64,000 bases of DNA from Dermabacter hominis NBRC 106157 (GCF_001570785.1 NZ_BCSI01000003.1:124001-188000), one strand, 5' to 3'. Counted from the first letter of the stretch, positions 9,710 to 19,196 are shown. The notes: generated from the letters alone by a model not told the origin. Program-made: numbers and translations.

Positions 9710-10174
9710 TTAAAATATCGATTCGAAGGAATAGTAATCATCTGATGCTCTGCTGTAGCAGAGCATCAGATAAGATCCATCTTCCCTCTTGGTGACGGGA
9801 AGGCACTTCATATCATTTAAATCTTCTAGATTAAATGGGGCGTTCGAGTTGGTGATGACGGTCGTACCAACCCATTCATCTGGCGATTCTTGGAAGTTAG
9901 CTGGAGCCCACATCCCAACTTGGTCTGCCTTGGGCAGCTTCATTACGCGTAGATAATCTCCGTCGCCCGTGAACCCTACATCGCTGCTGTAAAGCTCTTC
10001 AGTAGTCATAGAGGCGGGGACGTCAATCCCCCAGGCTTCCGACAGTACTTGCGGCGAATCATCGGCATCCAGCCCCAGCTCCGCGCTTAGGTCGTGACCG
10101 CAACCTTGAAGGGGCAAGCAGAGAAGAGTGATGGATCCGCAAGCCAGAATCGTTGACCACAGCTTTTTCTTCAC
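9710..10174 (-). CDS. Small lipoprotein of unknown function
   Basis: 154 aa, unrecognised. The N-terminus MKKKLW, hydrophobic core and lipobox L22-Q23-G24-C25 show a diacylglyceryl-anchored extracytoplasmic protein. The mature part is acidic with no family motif I know (SPQVLSEAWGIDVPASMTTEELY). Translation probably starts at GTG 10174 after a GAGGGGG purine run. It converges on the secreted protein gene; between the stop codons lies a short ATCGAT/ATCGAT inverted repeat (9704-9722) that could be a weak shared terminator. Codon use is AT-richer than the neighbours, suggesting transfer. Confidence 0.75.
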   Translation of the reverse strand: MKKKLWSTILACGSITLLCLPLQGCGHDLSAELGLDADDSPQVLSEAWGIDVPASMTTEELYSSDVGFTGDGDYLRVMKLPKADQVGMWAPANFQESPDEWVGTTVITNSNAPFNLEDLNDMKCLPVTKREDGSYLMLCYSRASDDYYSFESIF

Positions 10175-10256
10175 CGGCCCCCCTCTGAAACGCGATAGCG
10201 CCAGCTCAAACTTTTCCTACCAGACAACCCCATTCTATGCCTGACGACCGTGTGAG

Positions 10257-10496
10257 CTACGCATTGGTGATGCGGTAGGCGTGTTCGTGTGCATCGATGA
10301 TGGGGGCGTCTTTGAGGCGCTGGCCGCGTTTGTGTGCGCGGTGTGCGGTTTTGAGGGCGTGGCGGAAAGCTGTTTCGTCGCGTTGTGGGGTGCCTGCTGC
10401 GTCGTAGAGGGCGCGGATGCCTTGGATGTAGGACGGGTCGTGGCGTTCGAGTTCTTCGACGCTGAAGCCGTCGAGCTCGTCGGAGAGGGCGTGCAT
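10257..10496 (-). CDS. Small uncharacterised protein downstream of EIIA-like gene
   Basis: A 79-aa frame starting MHALSDELDGFSVEELERHD and ending DAHEHAYRITNA. The charged, helix-like composition and lack of odd residues suggest it is translated. It begins 14 nt after the EIIA-like stop codon with no clear ribosome site. The same frame can be read further upstream, in good composition, to about 10545 (VHLILQAKANRERAQ), overlapping the low-complexity proline tail of the EIIA-like gene in another frame. So a frameshift fusion or a non-standard start is possible. Function unknown. Confidence 0.45.
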   Translation of the reverse strand: MHALSDELDGFSVEELERHDPSYIQGIRALYDAAGTPQRDETAFRHALKTAHRAHKRGQRLKDAPIIDAHEHAYRITNA

Positions 10497-10509
10497 GCGC
10501 TGAGCGCGT

Positions 10510-11040
10510 TCACGGTTGGCTTTGGCTTGAAGGATCAGGTGTACGCGGGTGGGGGGTGTCGGGGGCTGTGGTGAGTGCGGCGAGTTGTTCGAGCATCGCT
10601 TCGAAGGACCGCCGTGCGTTCTCGGCCGAGCCGGCTTCGAGCCTTTCGCGGCGCGCGCCGTCGCCAAGGATGCTGAGGAGCCTTTCGAGTGCCTCGACCT
10701 GGGCCATCCCGTTGCCGGCAACGATAAAGACGGCGAGGCGCACCTGGAGCGCTCCGGCGTCGGAATCTCCCATTGCACCGAACGCGAGTGGCTCAGCGAG
10801 CCTTGCCACCACGAGTGCGTCCTTGAGTGTGTGGGTCGTGTCAGCGTGGGGTATCGCGACGGGCGGTTCGAGCGGGAGGCCGGTGGGGTAGAGCTGCTCG
10901 CGCGCGAGTACGGCCCCGACCCACGATGACGTCACGCATCCGTCGGCCTCGAGATGACTCGCTACGAACCGGGTGAGTGAGGCGAAGCTCGTGCCCTCGC
11001 CTTTCGGGACGTCGAGCACGTATAGGCGTGGCCGCGTCAC
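10510..11040 (-). CDS. PTS EIIA-like (fructose/mannitol type) domain protein
   Basis: 176 aa. The core FVASHLEADGCV, LYPTGLPLEPPVAIPHADTTHT is the EIIA(Fru/Mtl) fold with its phosphorylatable histidine at H65. No sugar permease or EIIB gene is near, so a regulatory or orphan transport role is likely. The GTG start overlaps the TGA of the upstream helicase gene (GTGA, 11037-11040), so the two are translationally coupled. The C-terminal 25 residues are Pro/Ser/Thr-rich and look like a linker, raising the possibility that the next reading frame was once fused to it. Confidence 0.8.
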   Translation of the reverse strand: MTRPRLYVLDVPKGEGTSFASLTRFVASHLEADGCVTSSWVGAVLAREQLYPTGLPLEPPVAIPHADTTHTLKDALVVARLAEPLAFGAMGDSDAGALQVRLAVFIVAGNGMAQVEALERLLSILGDGARRERLEAGSAENARRSFEAMLEQLAALTTAPDTPHPRTPDPSSQSQP

Positions 11041-13592
11041 CGCCAGGGTGCCTTCACGATGTCCCCGACGTACTCGAGGGTGAGCGCGAGCTCGCCCTCC
11101 TCGTCGGTCTGTTCGAGGTCCACGATCGCCTGCATCACGAAGTCGTTATCGCCTTCGGGATCGACGATGGTCTGCGTGACGAGCCACCGCTTCGACTCTT
11201 GCTCGAGGCGGAGGTATTGGCGTGCGCGGGCGCGATCCTCGATCACGACGTGATCGTGCGCGTCGTAGAAGTCGTCCATGGCTTCGCCCCAGCGATCCGC
11301 GTCCCACCCACTCGCGCCATCGAGTTCACCGAGTTGCTCCTCGCGCTCGAACGCGAAGTCTTCCACTCGTCGCCACATCGCGGCGCGCACCATTTGCGTG
11401 AGCACCTTGGTCTGCGCGCTCAGATTGCGTGGCGAATCGGGGCGTACTTCGCTCGCGGCATCCGCATCGCTGTCGGGGTTGGTGAGCGCTTCCCACTCAT
11501 CCAGCAGGGACGAATCGACGCCGCGCACGAGCACTCCGAGCCACTCGATCACATCCTCGAGTTCTTCGGTTCGCAGCTCGACCGGGAGGGTACGCCGGAG
11601 GGCCTGGTAGGCGTCGGAAAGATAGCGCAGCACGATGCCTTCCGAGCGCATGAGCTGGTACCGCGAGACGAACTCGCTGAACGTCGCGCCCGTCTCGTAG
11701 AACTCGCGCACGATCTTCTTGGGGGAGAGGTCGTGCACGTTGATCCAGGGGCGATTCTTCGCATAGATCTCGAGGGCTGTCGTGAGTTCTTCTTCGAGCG
11801 GCTTTGGCCAGGTGACTTCGTCGAGGCGTGCCATGCGTTCGGTGTATTCGACGCCGTCGGCTTTGAGTTCGGCGAGTAGAGCGCTCTTTTCGGCGTTTTG
11901 CTGAGCGAGGAGAATTTGGAACGGGTCTTCGAGAATTGCCTCGATGATCGAAACCGAGTCCATCGTGAGAGTCGGGGAGTCCTCGTCGAGGATATCGAGG
12001 GCAGCGATCGCGAATGCGGCGAGCGGCTGGTTCATCTGGAAGTCCCACTGCAGGTCATCCACGAGCGTCACCGTCCGGCCAAGGTGGTCCGGCTCCTCGC
12101 GCACCGTGATGATCTCCGCTTCTTTGAGGCCGCGGAAAAGCTCGAGGGCTCGGCGTTTGAGCGCGAATTTCTGGGCGCGGCTCTGGTGGCTTTCGTCGAT
12201 GAGGTGCCGAGCAGCCTCGAGGGCGCTTCCCGGGCGGGAAATGAGCGCGAGCAGGATTGCGCTCGTCATCGCCATGTGGGGTTTCAGTTCCGACGGTTGC
12301 TCTTCACTCAGCTTCCTGAGGTTCTCCTCGGTCCAGTTCACCCGGCCCTCGGGGACCCGCATTTTCGGTTCGCGCTGCTTTTTCTTCGCGTTGTTCGGCT
12401 TCGATCCGCTTTCGGCGCGCTTTGCGAAGCGCTCCTTTTCCTTCTCGAACTCGACGGCCCACTCGGGAGCCTGGACGACGACGTGCCCCACGGTGTCGTA
12501 ACCCGCGCGTCCGGCGCGGCCCGCGATCTGGAGGAACTCGCGCGTGTTGAGGAGGCGCTGGCGACGCCCGTCGAACTTCGCGAGCCCCGTCATCAGAACC
12601 GTGCGGATCGGAACGTTAATCCCCACCCCGAGGGTGTCGGTGCCCGCGATGACCTTGAGCAGCCCCGACTGGGCGAGTCGCTCAACGAGGCGGCGATACT
12701 TCGGGAGCATGCCGGCGTGGTGAACGCCGATGCCCTCGCGCACGAGCTTCGAGAGGATCGAGCCAAAGCCGCGCGAGAAGCGGAAATCACCGATGAGCTC
12801 GCGGATCTTGTCTTTTTCCTCGCGCGTAAGAATCTTCGTGCCGAGCAGGTGCTGTGCCTGTTCGAGTGCATCTTTCTGGGTGAAATGGACGATGTAGACG
12901 GGCGCGTCGCGGTTGTCGAGGATCTCCGTGATCGTCTCGGGAAGGTCGGTCGTCGCCCAGCGGAAATCGAGGGGCACGGGGCGTTCGGCCCCCGCGATCG
13001 TACTCACGCTCCTGCCCGTGCGCGTCGCGAGGTCTTTTTCGAAGAAGGTCACGTCGCCGAGGGTCGCGCTCATGAGCACGAACTGCGTGCGCGGGAGTTC
13101 GATCAGAGGCACCTGCCACGCCCAGCCGCGCTGGGAATCGTCGTAGAAGTGGAACTCATCCATGACGACGAGGCCGATATCGCTCGTCTCACCGTCGCGA
13201 AGCGCATGATTCGCGAGAATCTCAGCCGTGCACACGATGATCGGGGCCTCGTGGTTCACGGACGAATCGCCCGTCATCATGCCGACGTTCTCAGCCCCAA
13301 ACATCGAGACGATCTCGAAGAACTTCTCGCTCACGAGCGCCTTAATCGGGGCTGTGTAGTACGCGGTTTCTCCGCGCGCCATCGCGGCGTAGAGCGCCGC
13401 GTAGGCAATCGTTGTCTTTCCCGAGCCGGTGGGTGTCGCGGCAATCACGTGGTCGCCAGCGGCGATCGCGAGGAGCGCCTCCTCTTGATGGGAGTAGAGG
13501 GTGCGGCCAACCTCGGCTTGCGCCGCGATGAAACCCTCGACGATCGCATCCTCGCTCGAGGACGTGGGGAGAAAGTCGTGAAGAAGTGGCAT
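11037..13592 (-). CDS. Ski2-like DEAD/DEAH-box RNA helicase with DUF3516-type C-terminus
   Basis: 851 aa. Walker A ATPTGSGKT, motif II VVMDEFHFYDD, motif III MSATLGD, and motif VI IAGRAGRAG define a superfamily 2 helicase. The long C-terminal helical part (PFQILLAQQNAEKSALLAELKADG split over the middle; ending YLRLEQESKRWLVTQTI) resembles the actinobacterial DUF3516 helicases, which are thought to act on RNA. ATG 13592 is used instead of upstream in-frame codons because the conserved protein starts MPLLHDFLP and a CACAAT -10-like box ends exactly 6 nt before this ATG, implying leaderless translation. EIIA-like and small genes follow as an operon. Confidence 0.9.
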   Translation of the reverse strand: MPLLHDFLPTSSSEDAIVEGFIAAQAEVGRTLYSHQEEALLAIAAGDHVIAATPTGSGKTTIAYAALYAAMARGETAYYTAPIKALVSEKFFEIVSMFGAENVGMMTGDSSVNHEAPIIVCTAEILANHALRDGETSDIGLVVMDEFHFYDDSQRGWAWQVPLIELPRTQFVLMSATLGDVTFFEKDLATRTGRSVSTIAGAERPVPLDFRWATTDLPETITEILDNRDAPVYIVHFTQKDALEQAQHLLGTKILTREEKDKIRELIGDFRFSRGFGSILSKLVREGIGVHHAGMLPKYRRLVERLAQSGLLKVIAGTDTLGVGINVPIRTVLMTGLAKFDGRRQRLLNTREFLQIAGRAGRAGYDTVGHVVVQAPEWAVEFEKEKERFAKRAESGSKPNNAKKKQREPKMRVPEGRVNWTEENLRKLSEEQPSELKPHMAMTSAILLALISRPGSALEAARHLIDESHQSRAQKFALKRRALELFRGLKEAEIITVREEPDHLGRTVTLVDDLQWDFQMNQPLAAFAIAALDILDEDSPTLTMDSVSIIEAILEDPFQILLAQQNAEKSALLAELKADGVEYTERMARLDEVTWPKPLEEELTTALEIYAKNRPWINVHDLSPKKIVREFYETGATFSEFVSRYQLMRSEGIVLRYLSDAYQALRRTLPVELRTEELEDVIEWLGVLVRGVDSSLLDEWEALTNPDSDADAASEVRPDSPRNLSAQTKVLTQMVRAAMWRRVEDFAFEREEQLGELDGASGWDADRWGEAMDDFYDAHDHVVIEDRARARQYLRLEQESKRWLVTQTIVDPEGDNDFVMQAIVDLEQTDEEGELALTLEYVGDIVKAPWR

Positions 13593-13598
13593 GCCCCC

Positions 13599-13604
13599 AT
13601 TGTG
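13599..13604 (-). promoter_or_regulatory. -10-like box, leaderless start of helicase gene
   Basis: On the minus strand CACAAT ends 6 nt before the helicase ATG. The same hexamer at the same distance precedes the endonuclease-like gene (14455-14460), supporting a leaderless promoter class. Confidence 0.35.
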
Positions 13605-13626
13605 GCAGCCCCGCCCGGGCCGCTGC

Positions 13627-14448
13627 CTATTCGGCGGCGAGATCGACGTGAGGGATCTCGAGTTCCGCGACGACCGGGAGGTGATCCGACGCGTGCGTGC
13701 GGAGGGTCTTCGCCGAGATCGGCCGAATGTCACGACTCGCGAGAATGTAGTCGATACGTCGCATCGGGATGGGGATCACGGGGTTTGTGCGGCCGAGGAA
13801 GCGCTTGGCAAGCGGGAAGCGATGCTTCGCGGCCCACACGTCTGTGAGCCCTTTCGTGAAGACGGAATAATCGCGCGCATGCGAGGGCGCGGAATTGAGA
13901 TCTCCCACGAGGACTGCGGGCTCCGCGCCCGTGAATGCGACCTCGCGCGCGGCTCGGAACTGCGCGCGCCTGGTCCGCCCTGGGCCGAGGGCGAGATGCG
14001 TGACGGCAAATGAGAAGGGGACTCCATCGGCGTCGATCCGCGTGCGTAGCACCGCGCGGCGTTCGATCAGTCGGTTTTCGGGAAGACGCGCGAGGTGCGA
14101 ATCGACAATCGGGTACGAGGACAGCACCGCGATCCCGTACTGTCTGCGCGTGCTAAGCCCCACCCGCTCCGCGGAACGACGCGACGGATCAAGATCGATC
14201 GTGGGGGCGAACTGAGCGTGCATGTGGAGGCGGTCTGCGAGCCACGCTGCCTGATCCACGAAGTCTGAGCGCGTCCCGAAGAATCGATCGACCTCCTGCA
14301 GGCCGATCACATCGGCCTCGAGCGACTCGAGAGCGTAAGCGGTCGCGTCGAGATCGAGAACGTTGCGGGAATTAGCGCCGTGATGAATGTTGAACGTGGC
14401 GACGCGGACGCGCGCAGTGCGCGGGGACGAGGGCGGGGAAGCAGGCAT
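13627..14448 (-). CDS. Endonuclease/exonuclease/phosphatase family protein
   Basis: 273 aa, metal-dependent phosphoesterase fold. Visible motifs in order: RVATFNIHHG (metal asparagine), DVIGLQEVDR (metal glutamate), VTHLALG, VLVGDLNSAPSH (catalytic Asp and Asn), RIDYILAS, and THASDHLPVVAEL (catalytic SDH). No signal peptide is evident. The substrate could be a phospholipid headgroup, a nucleic acid or a sugar phosphate; the sequence does not say. ATG 14448 has no Shine-Dalgarno but a CACAAT box 6 nt upstream. The helicase gene downstream has its own promoter-like box. Confidence 0.9.
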   Translation of the reverse strand: MPASPPSSPRTARVRVATFNIHHGANSRNVLDLDATAYALESLEADVIGLQEVDRFFGTRSDFVDQAAWLADRLHMHAQFAPTIDLDPSRRSAERVGLSTRRQYGIAVLSSYPIVDSHLARLPENRLIERRAVLRTRIDADGVPFSFAVTHLALGPGRTRRAQFRAAREVAFTGAEPAVLVGDLNSAPSHARDYSVFTKGLTDVWAAKHRFPLAKRFLGRTNPVIPIPMRRIDYILASRDIRPISAKTLRTHASDHLPVVAELEIPHVDLAAE

Positions 14449-14454
14449 ACCTCT

Positions 14455-14460
14455 ATTGTG
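14455..14460 (-). promoter_or_regulatory. -10-like box, leaderless start of endonuclease-like gene
   Basis: Minus-strand CACAAT ends 6 nt before the ATG at 14448, with AGAGGT between; a start at the ATG itself is likely. The AGAGGT could alternatively act as a very short-spaced ribosome site, which I consider less likely. Confidence 0.35.
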
Positions 14461-14496
14461 CCGCGAAACGTCGAAGAATAATGGTGTTTGGGAGAC

Positions 14497-15441
14497 TTAG
14501 CTCGCGCAGGGGCGAGAAGCCTTAGCAAATAGAGGCACGAGAGGTTCCACGGCGGCGAGAATCCGCGTGCGCAGCGCATCCGAACGATCGGCGAGAAGCC
14601 GCTGGCGCCGCACGTACTCGCGCTTACCCTCATCAGTTTCGATCGGTACGATCCCGTATCCGTAGCCTCGGCAGTCGTACGGTGAGGCCTCCATATCGAG
14701 AATCCTTAAATCCAGGGCGTGCTCGAAGCAGTCGAGTGCGATATCGCTCGGCAGCAGCGGCGCGAGCTTCATCGACCACTTGTACAGGTCCATGCCCACG
14801 TGAAGGCATGCCGGATCATCTCTCATGGGCTGACTCTCGCGAGTGGGGCGCGAGGCATTGAGCGGAGCCGCCTGCGGCGTAAAGAAACGAAACGCGTCGA
14901 TATGCGAGCACACGAGACGGTTCTCTTCAACCACGCGGTTTGTTTCCTCGGCGCTCAGTCGCAAGGGAAGCGATTCGTGACGCTTCTCGCCCGGCCCGAG
15001 GCGGTACACCATCGCCCATTCGTGAAGTCCAAAGCATGAAAAATTCCCGGGCTTTTCGGCAAAACTCGAGTTAGACAGCAATCGGTGAATCCAGTAGGCG
15101 GCATCGCCTCGCTCGCGTGCAAATCGCTCGAGGTCCGCCGCGCGCACCGCACCGGATGCGCCGCCCGATTGGGGCTGCATGTCGCTATACCAGCGCCGGC
15201 AGCCGTCGGAATCGACATCCCCAACCCCGCTGCGTGCCTGATCCGCCGAGGCTTCGTAACCCACCTGCCAGCCCGGATGCCAGCGCCGAAGCTGCCCCGG
15301 GCTGAAGGGATAGTACGTGTGCAGAAAATCCTCGATCGGGTGCTTCTCGCCGCGTGCCTTTCGCTCTCGGTGCGGGGCGCTCAAACGATCCGCGCGCGCC
15401 TCGTGCTCCTCGCGTGCATGCATCGCTTCTTCCGCCGACAT
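14497..15441 (-). CDS. Putative 3-methyladenine DNA glycosylase (actinobacterial family)
   Basis: 314 aa. The opening HAREEHEARADRLSAPHRERKARGEKHPIEDFL and FLHTYYPFSPGQLRRWHPGW match the actinobacterial protein family annotated as 3-methyladenine DNA glycosylase, a label inherited by similarity and to my knowledge weakly tested. No HhH or AlkA motif is visible, so DNA repair is uncertain. The frame can extend to a GTG at 15510, but the extra residues are a low-complexity Ser/Arg run, so the ATG at 15441 is preferred. It stands alone, divergent from the FAH-family gene. Confidence 0.65.
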   Translation of the reverse strand: MSAEEAMHAREEHEARADRLSAPHRERKARGEKHPIEDFLHTYYPFSPGQLRRWHPGWQVGYEASADQARSGVGDVDSDGCRRWYSDMQPQSGGASGAVRAADLERFARERGDAAYWIHRLLSNSSFAEKPGNFSCFGLHEWAMVYRLGPGEKRHESLPLRLSAEETNRVVEENRLVCSHIDAFRFFTPQAAPLNASRPTRESQPMRDDPACLHVGMDLYKWSMKLAPLLPSDIALDCFEHALDLRILDMEASPYDCRGYGYGIVPIETDEGKREYVRRQRLLADRSDALRTRILAAVEPLVPLFAKASRPCAS

Positions 15442-15630
15442 CACGGCGACGAAGCGACCGGGGGCAGCGGGCGAGAGCGATGACGAAGACGAACGCGATG
15501 AAGAAAACACTCATTGAGTTTACGTGCCGATACGTGTGGGGCGGGCTGCGCACGGGCTGCGGATGTGAAGAAAGAGTGAGGGGTGGCCAAGGGCATAGAG
15601 GCATAGCCCGTGCAAGCCAAAGCGCGCTAC

Positions 15631-15636
15631 TAGACT
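15631..15636 (+). promoter_or_regulatory. -10-like box, start of FAH-gltX-mevalonate operon
   Basis: TAGACT ends 6 nt before the ATG of the first gene of the operon, with no Shine-Dalgarno between, so the operon's first message is probably leaderless. No convincing -35 hexamer is seen. Confidence 0.45.
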
Positions 15637-15642
15637 GAGGGC

Positions 15643-16434
15643 ATGCGCATTGCACGATTCACCACCGGCTCGAACCCGATGTTCGGCATCGTCCAGGAAA
15701 AGGACGGCGTGGACATGGTGTACGGAATCTCGGGAGACCCGCTGTACACCCAGATTCAACCTAACGGCACGATCCTCCCGCTCGAGGACGTCCGCCTCCT
15801 CGCCCCTGTGATCCCAAGGTCGAAGGTCGTTGGCGTTGGCAAGAACTACGCGGAGCACGCGCGCGAGATGGGCGACGAAGCTCCCGAACGCCCGCTGCTG
15901 TTCCTCAAGCCGAACACGTCGGTGATCGGTCCCAACGATCCGATCGTTTACCCCGCTGACGCCGCGGAGCTCAGCTTCGAGGCAGAGCTCGCGGTCGTCA
16001 TCAAAACCCTCGCGAAAAACATCCCGGCCGAACGCGCCTCGGACGTCATCCTGGGCTACACGTGCGCGAACGATCTCACGGTGCGCGATGCCCAGCGCGA
16101 AGAGTCCCAGTGGTTCCGCGCGAAAGCCTTCGACACCTCGTGCCCGCTCGGGCCGTGGATCGAAACGGACCTTGATGCCGCGAACGCACGCATCCGCTCG
16201 CGCGTAAACGGCGAGGTCAAACAGGACGGCACGAGCGCCGACATGCTGCGCCGCATCCCCGAGCTCATCGAGGAGGTCACGCGCTCGACGACCCTTCTTC
16301 CCGGCGACGTCATCCTCACCGGTACGCCCGCGGGCGTCGGGCTCGTGAACGTTGGTGACACCGTCGACATCGACATCGACGGAATTGGCACCCTCACAAA
16401 TCGCATAGTGTCGCCCGAAGATCTCGAGGCCTAA
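15643..16434 (+). CDS. Fumarylacetoacetate hydrolase family protein
   Basis: 263 aa. The C-terminal FAH domain is complete: KVVGVGKNYAEHAREMG, LFLKPNTSVIGPNDPI, the metal-binding E-x-E (SFEAELAVVI) with the later D of CANDLTVRDAQ, and ILTGTPAGVG. Members hydrolyse or decarboxylate small beta-keto acids such as oxaloacetate or acylpyruvates with Mg2+. In actinobacteria this gene commonly precedes gltX, as here (51-nt gap). A role as oxaloacetate or acylpyruvate hydrolase cannot be decided from sequence. Confidence 0.9.
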   Translation: MRIARFTTGSNPMFGIVQEKDGVDMVYGISGDPLYTQIQPNGTILPLEDVRLLAPVIPRSKVVGVGKNYAEHAREMGDEAPERPLLFLKPNTSVIGPNDPIVYPADAAELSFEAELAVVIKTLAKNIPAERASDVILGYTCANDLTVRDAQREESQWFRAKAFDTSCPLGPWIETDLDAANARIRSRVNGEVKQDGTSADMLRRIPELIEEVTRSTTLLPGDVILTGTPAGVGLVNVGDTVDIDIDGIGTLTNRIVSPEDLEA

Positions 16435-16485
16435 GACCACATCCGGGGATCTCACCCCGCCAACCTCTCGAAGGAGAACACCCAC

Positions 16486-18027
16486 GTGAGCGCTGAGAAC
16501 ATCGATCTCGCGAGCCTTCCCGCCCTCGACAGCACGCGCGGCCACAGTGAGGTCCGCGTGCGCTTTTGCCCGTCGCCAACCGGCACGCCGCATATCGGCA
16601 TGGTGCGCACCGCCCTGTTCAACTGGGCCTACGCGAAACGCACGGGTGGCACGCTCGTGTTCCGCATCGAGGACACCGACCAAGCGCGCGATAGCGAAGA
16701 AAGCTACAACCAGCTTCTCGATGCGATGCGATGGCTTGGCATTACGTGGGACGAAGGCGTGGACGCGGGCGGCGAGGACGGTCCCTATCGCCAGTCGCAG
16801 CGCGGTGAGATTTACCAGGACGTCATCCAAAAGCTCAAGGACGGCGGCTACATCTACGAGTCGTTCTCGACTCCCGAGGAAATCCAGCAGCGCCACATTG
16901 CCGCTGGCCGCCCGAAGGAATCGGGGTATGACGGTTTCGATCGTGACCTGACCGAAGAGCAAAAGGCAGCGTTCCGCGCCGAAGGACGTGAGCCCGTGTG
17001 GCGCGTGCGCATGCCCGATGAGGACATCACGTTCAACGACCTCGTGCGCGGCGAGATCACGTTCAAAGCCGGTTCGACCCCCGACTACGTTGTCGTGCGC
17101 GCGAACGGCCAGCCGCTCTACCCCCTCACGAACCCCGTCGACGACGCCCTCATGGGCATCACCCACATTCTGCGCGGCGAAGATATCCTCAGCTCGACGC
17201 CCCGGCAGATCGTGCTGTTCGAAGCACTCAAGAAGATCGGCATCGCAAAGTTTACGCCCGAATACGCCCACCTTCCCTACGTGATGGGGGAGGGCAACAA
17301 GAAGCTGTCCAAGCGCGATCCCGAGTCGAGCCTTTTCCTCTACCGCGACGAGGGTTTCGTGCCCGAGGGAATGATCAACTACCTCTCGCTGCTTGGCTGG
17401 GGCTACAGCGGCGATCAGGACATCTTCACGCGCGAGCAGTTCGTCGCGAAGTTCGATGTTGCCGACGTGAACCCGAACCCCGCTCGCGTTGACTACAAGA
17501 AGGCGCTCGCGATTAACGCCGACCACATGCGCATGCTCGACGAGGCCGAGTTCACCGAGCGCATGATCCCGTACCTCGAGAAGGCCGGGGTTGTCGAAAC
17601 CCCCATCACCCAGGATCAGCGCGCCCTCCTCGCGAAGGCCACGCCACTCGTGCAGCCGCGCATGAACCTCCTCGGTGAGGCCCCGGGGATGCTGCGCTTC
17701 CTCTTCATCGACGATGCCGATCTCGTGATCGAAGAGGACGCCCTCAAGAAGCTTGGCGACGATCCCGTTTCCGTTGTGCGCCGCGCCATCGAGGTCATCG
17801 AGGAAGGCGGCAAGGAGAACTTCACGACCGAGACGCTTGAGGCGTCGCTGCGCGAAGCGATTATCGACGGCATGGGCGTCAAGCCCCGGCTCGCGTTCGG
17901 GCCGCTTCGTTCGGGCATCTCTGGCCGTCGCGTGAGCCCGCCGCTGTTTGAATCGATGGAGCTTCTCGGCTACGAATCCACGATCGCCCGCCTTTCGTCG
18001 TTCGCCGATCTGCTCGCATCCCGGTGA
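16486..18027 (+). CDS. gltX: Glutamyl-tRNA synthetase
   Basis: Class I synthetase charging tRNA-Glu, and probably tRNA-Gln if the organism uses GatCAB, as most actinobacteria do. 513 aa. The HIGH-type motif is H36-I-G-M39 in [11 protein letters not shown], and the KMSKS-type motif is KKLSKR at 272-277. Other GluRS landmarks are [15 protein letters not shown] and [15 protein letters not shown] is preceded by AAGGAG. Its stop overlaps the mevalonate kinase start (GTGA), tying translation of the mevalonate genes to this essential gene. Confidence 0.97.
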   Translation: MSAENIDLASLPALDSTRGHSEVRVRFCPSPTGTPHIGMVRTALFNWAYAKRTGGTLVFRIEDTDQARDSEESYNQLLDAMRWLGITWDEGVDAGGEDGPYRQSQRGEIYQDVIQKLKDGGYIYESFSTPEEIQQRHIAAGRPKESGYDGFDRDLTEEQKAAFRAEGREPVWRVRMPDEDITFNDLVRGEITFKAGSTPDYVVVRANGQPLYPLTNPVDDALMGITHILRGEDILSSTPRQIVLFEALKKIGIAKFTPEYAHLPYVMGEGNKKLSKRDPESSLFLYRDEGFVPEGMINYLSLLGWGYSGDQDIFTREQFVAKFDVADVNPNPARVDYKKALAINADHMRMLDEAEFTERMIPYLEKAGVVETPITQDQRALLAKATPLVQPRMNLLGEAPGMLRFLFIDDADLVIEEDALKKLGDDPVSVVRRAIEVIEEGGKENFTTETLEASLREAIIDGMGVKPRLAFGPLRSGISGRRVSPPLFESMELLGYESTIARLSSFADLLASR

Positions 18028-19196
18028 GCGAAGAGACGTTCGAGTACGCGACCGGGCACGGCAGCGCGCACGCCAAGACGATTCTGATCGGCGAGCACGC
18101 TGTCGTGTACGGGCATCCCGCGATCGCCTTTCCCATTCCCCACTTGAGCCTCACGGCAACGGCCAGGCTTTTGCCCTATCCGGATTCGGTCAGTACTCAC
18201 ACCGGACGCATCGAGGGATCCGTCTCCGCCGAGGGTTTCGGGACGATCAGCGGCTCGTACTCGCTGACCGAGGGTTTCTCGTTCGATGATCAGACCGTTC
18301 CCGGCGACGAGGTGCGTTTCGAGAGTGGCCTCACGCTCGATGTACCCTCGTCGCGCACGGGGGAGCGGCGTGGAAAGCGGCGCATTGCAACCGTCGGCGA
18401 CCCTTCCACGGGCGCGATCTACCTCGACGTCGATACGGAAGAGGCCGAGGACGAACTCGCCCAGTCGGCACTGCGGACAATTCTCAGCCACGTGGGCGAG
18501 AAGCCTGGACGCGCCGAAGTCACGGTCGAGGGAAGTATCCCCACGGCGCGCGGCCTCGGGTCGAGTGCCGCGATGGCGAGCGCGATCGCCGTTGCCGTTG
18601 CGCGCCTATACGGTCACGAACTCACGAGCGAGGAACGTTTCGAGCTCGTGCAGTTCGTCGAACGCATCGCGCATGGAACTCCGAGTGGTCTTGACGCATA
18701 CCAGACCATGGCGGATGGCCCACTGTGGTTCCAGGCAGGCAAGGCGGAACCGCTCGAACTTGCTCACGCGCCGGCGCTCGTCGTGGCTGACACGGGGCTT
18801 CCCGGGCACACCCTCGATGCGGTTCGCGGCATCCGCGAGCGGCGTGAACGCGATCCCCGACTCGTGGATCTTGCGCTCGAGACGATCGCTTCGCTCGCGC
18901 ACACCACACGCGAAGCGCTGCGTATCGGCGATATGAGCAGCGTGGGTCGCGCAATGAACGACTGCCAGGAGATTTTGACGGAGCTCGGGGTATCGCATTC
19001 GCGGCTCGAACACCTCGTGGGGGCAGCACGCGATGCAGGTGCACTCGGTGCGAAGCTCACGGGTGGAGGCCTGGGCGGCTGCATCATCGCCCTCGCTCCT
19101 TCTCACGGCGCTGTCCCCGCGCTTTCGCGTGCGCTTTCGGCTGCCGGTGCGAAGAATGTGTGGTCAATCAACCCCGCGAGTGAGGAGAGCTCATGA
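18024..19196 (+). CDS. mvk: Mevalonate kinase
   Basis: Phosphorylates mevalonate with ATP, first kinase of the lower mevalonate pathway. 390-aa GHMP kinase: N-terminal [20 protein letters not shown], the ATP-binding [18 protein letters not shown], and the C-terminal [13 protein letters not shown]. An insert of about 50 residues after residue 55 is longer than in many bacterial enzymes. The GTG overlaps the gltX TGA by 4 bp, and its own TGA overlaps the next ATG. Order mvk-mvaD-pmk-fni-hmgR-hmgS is that of the known Streptomyces mevalonate cluster, which backs the assignment over other GHMP kinases. Confidence 0.93.
   Translation: MSEETFEYATGHGSAHAKTILIGEHAVVYGHPAIAFPIPHLSLTATARLLPYPDSVSTHTGRIEGSVSAEGFGTISGSYSLTEGFSFDDQTVPGDEVRFESGLTLDVPSSRTGERRGKRRIATVGDPSTGAIYLDVDTEEAEDELAQSALRTILSHVGEKPGRAEVTVEGSIPTARGLGSSAAMASAIAVAVARLYGHELTSEERFELVQFVERIAHGTPSGLDAYQTMADGPLWFQAGKAEPLELAHAPALVVADTGLPGHTLDAVRGIRERRERDPRLVDLALETIASLAHTTREALRIGDMSSVGRAMNDCQEILTELGVSHSRLEHLVGAARDAGALGAKLTGGGLGGCIIALAPSHGAVPALSRALSAAGAKNVWSINPASEESS

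Noticed and set aside
11898-13847. A 649-residue plus-strand open frame
   Set aside because: Antisense to the helicase gene, whose motifs are complete; no ribosome site and no recognisable family.
14497-15510. Longer start (GTG 15510) for the putative DNA glycosylase
   Set aside because: The added 23 residues are a Ser/Arg low-complexity run outside the family's conserved start.
15520-17526. A 668-residue minus-strand open frame
   Set aside because: Antisense to the FAH gene and gltX, both with clear motifs and ribosome sites or promoter; composition is that of a shadow in GC-rich DNA.
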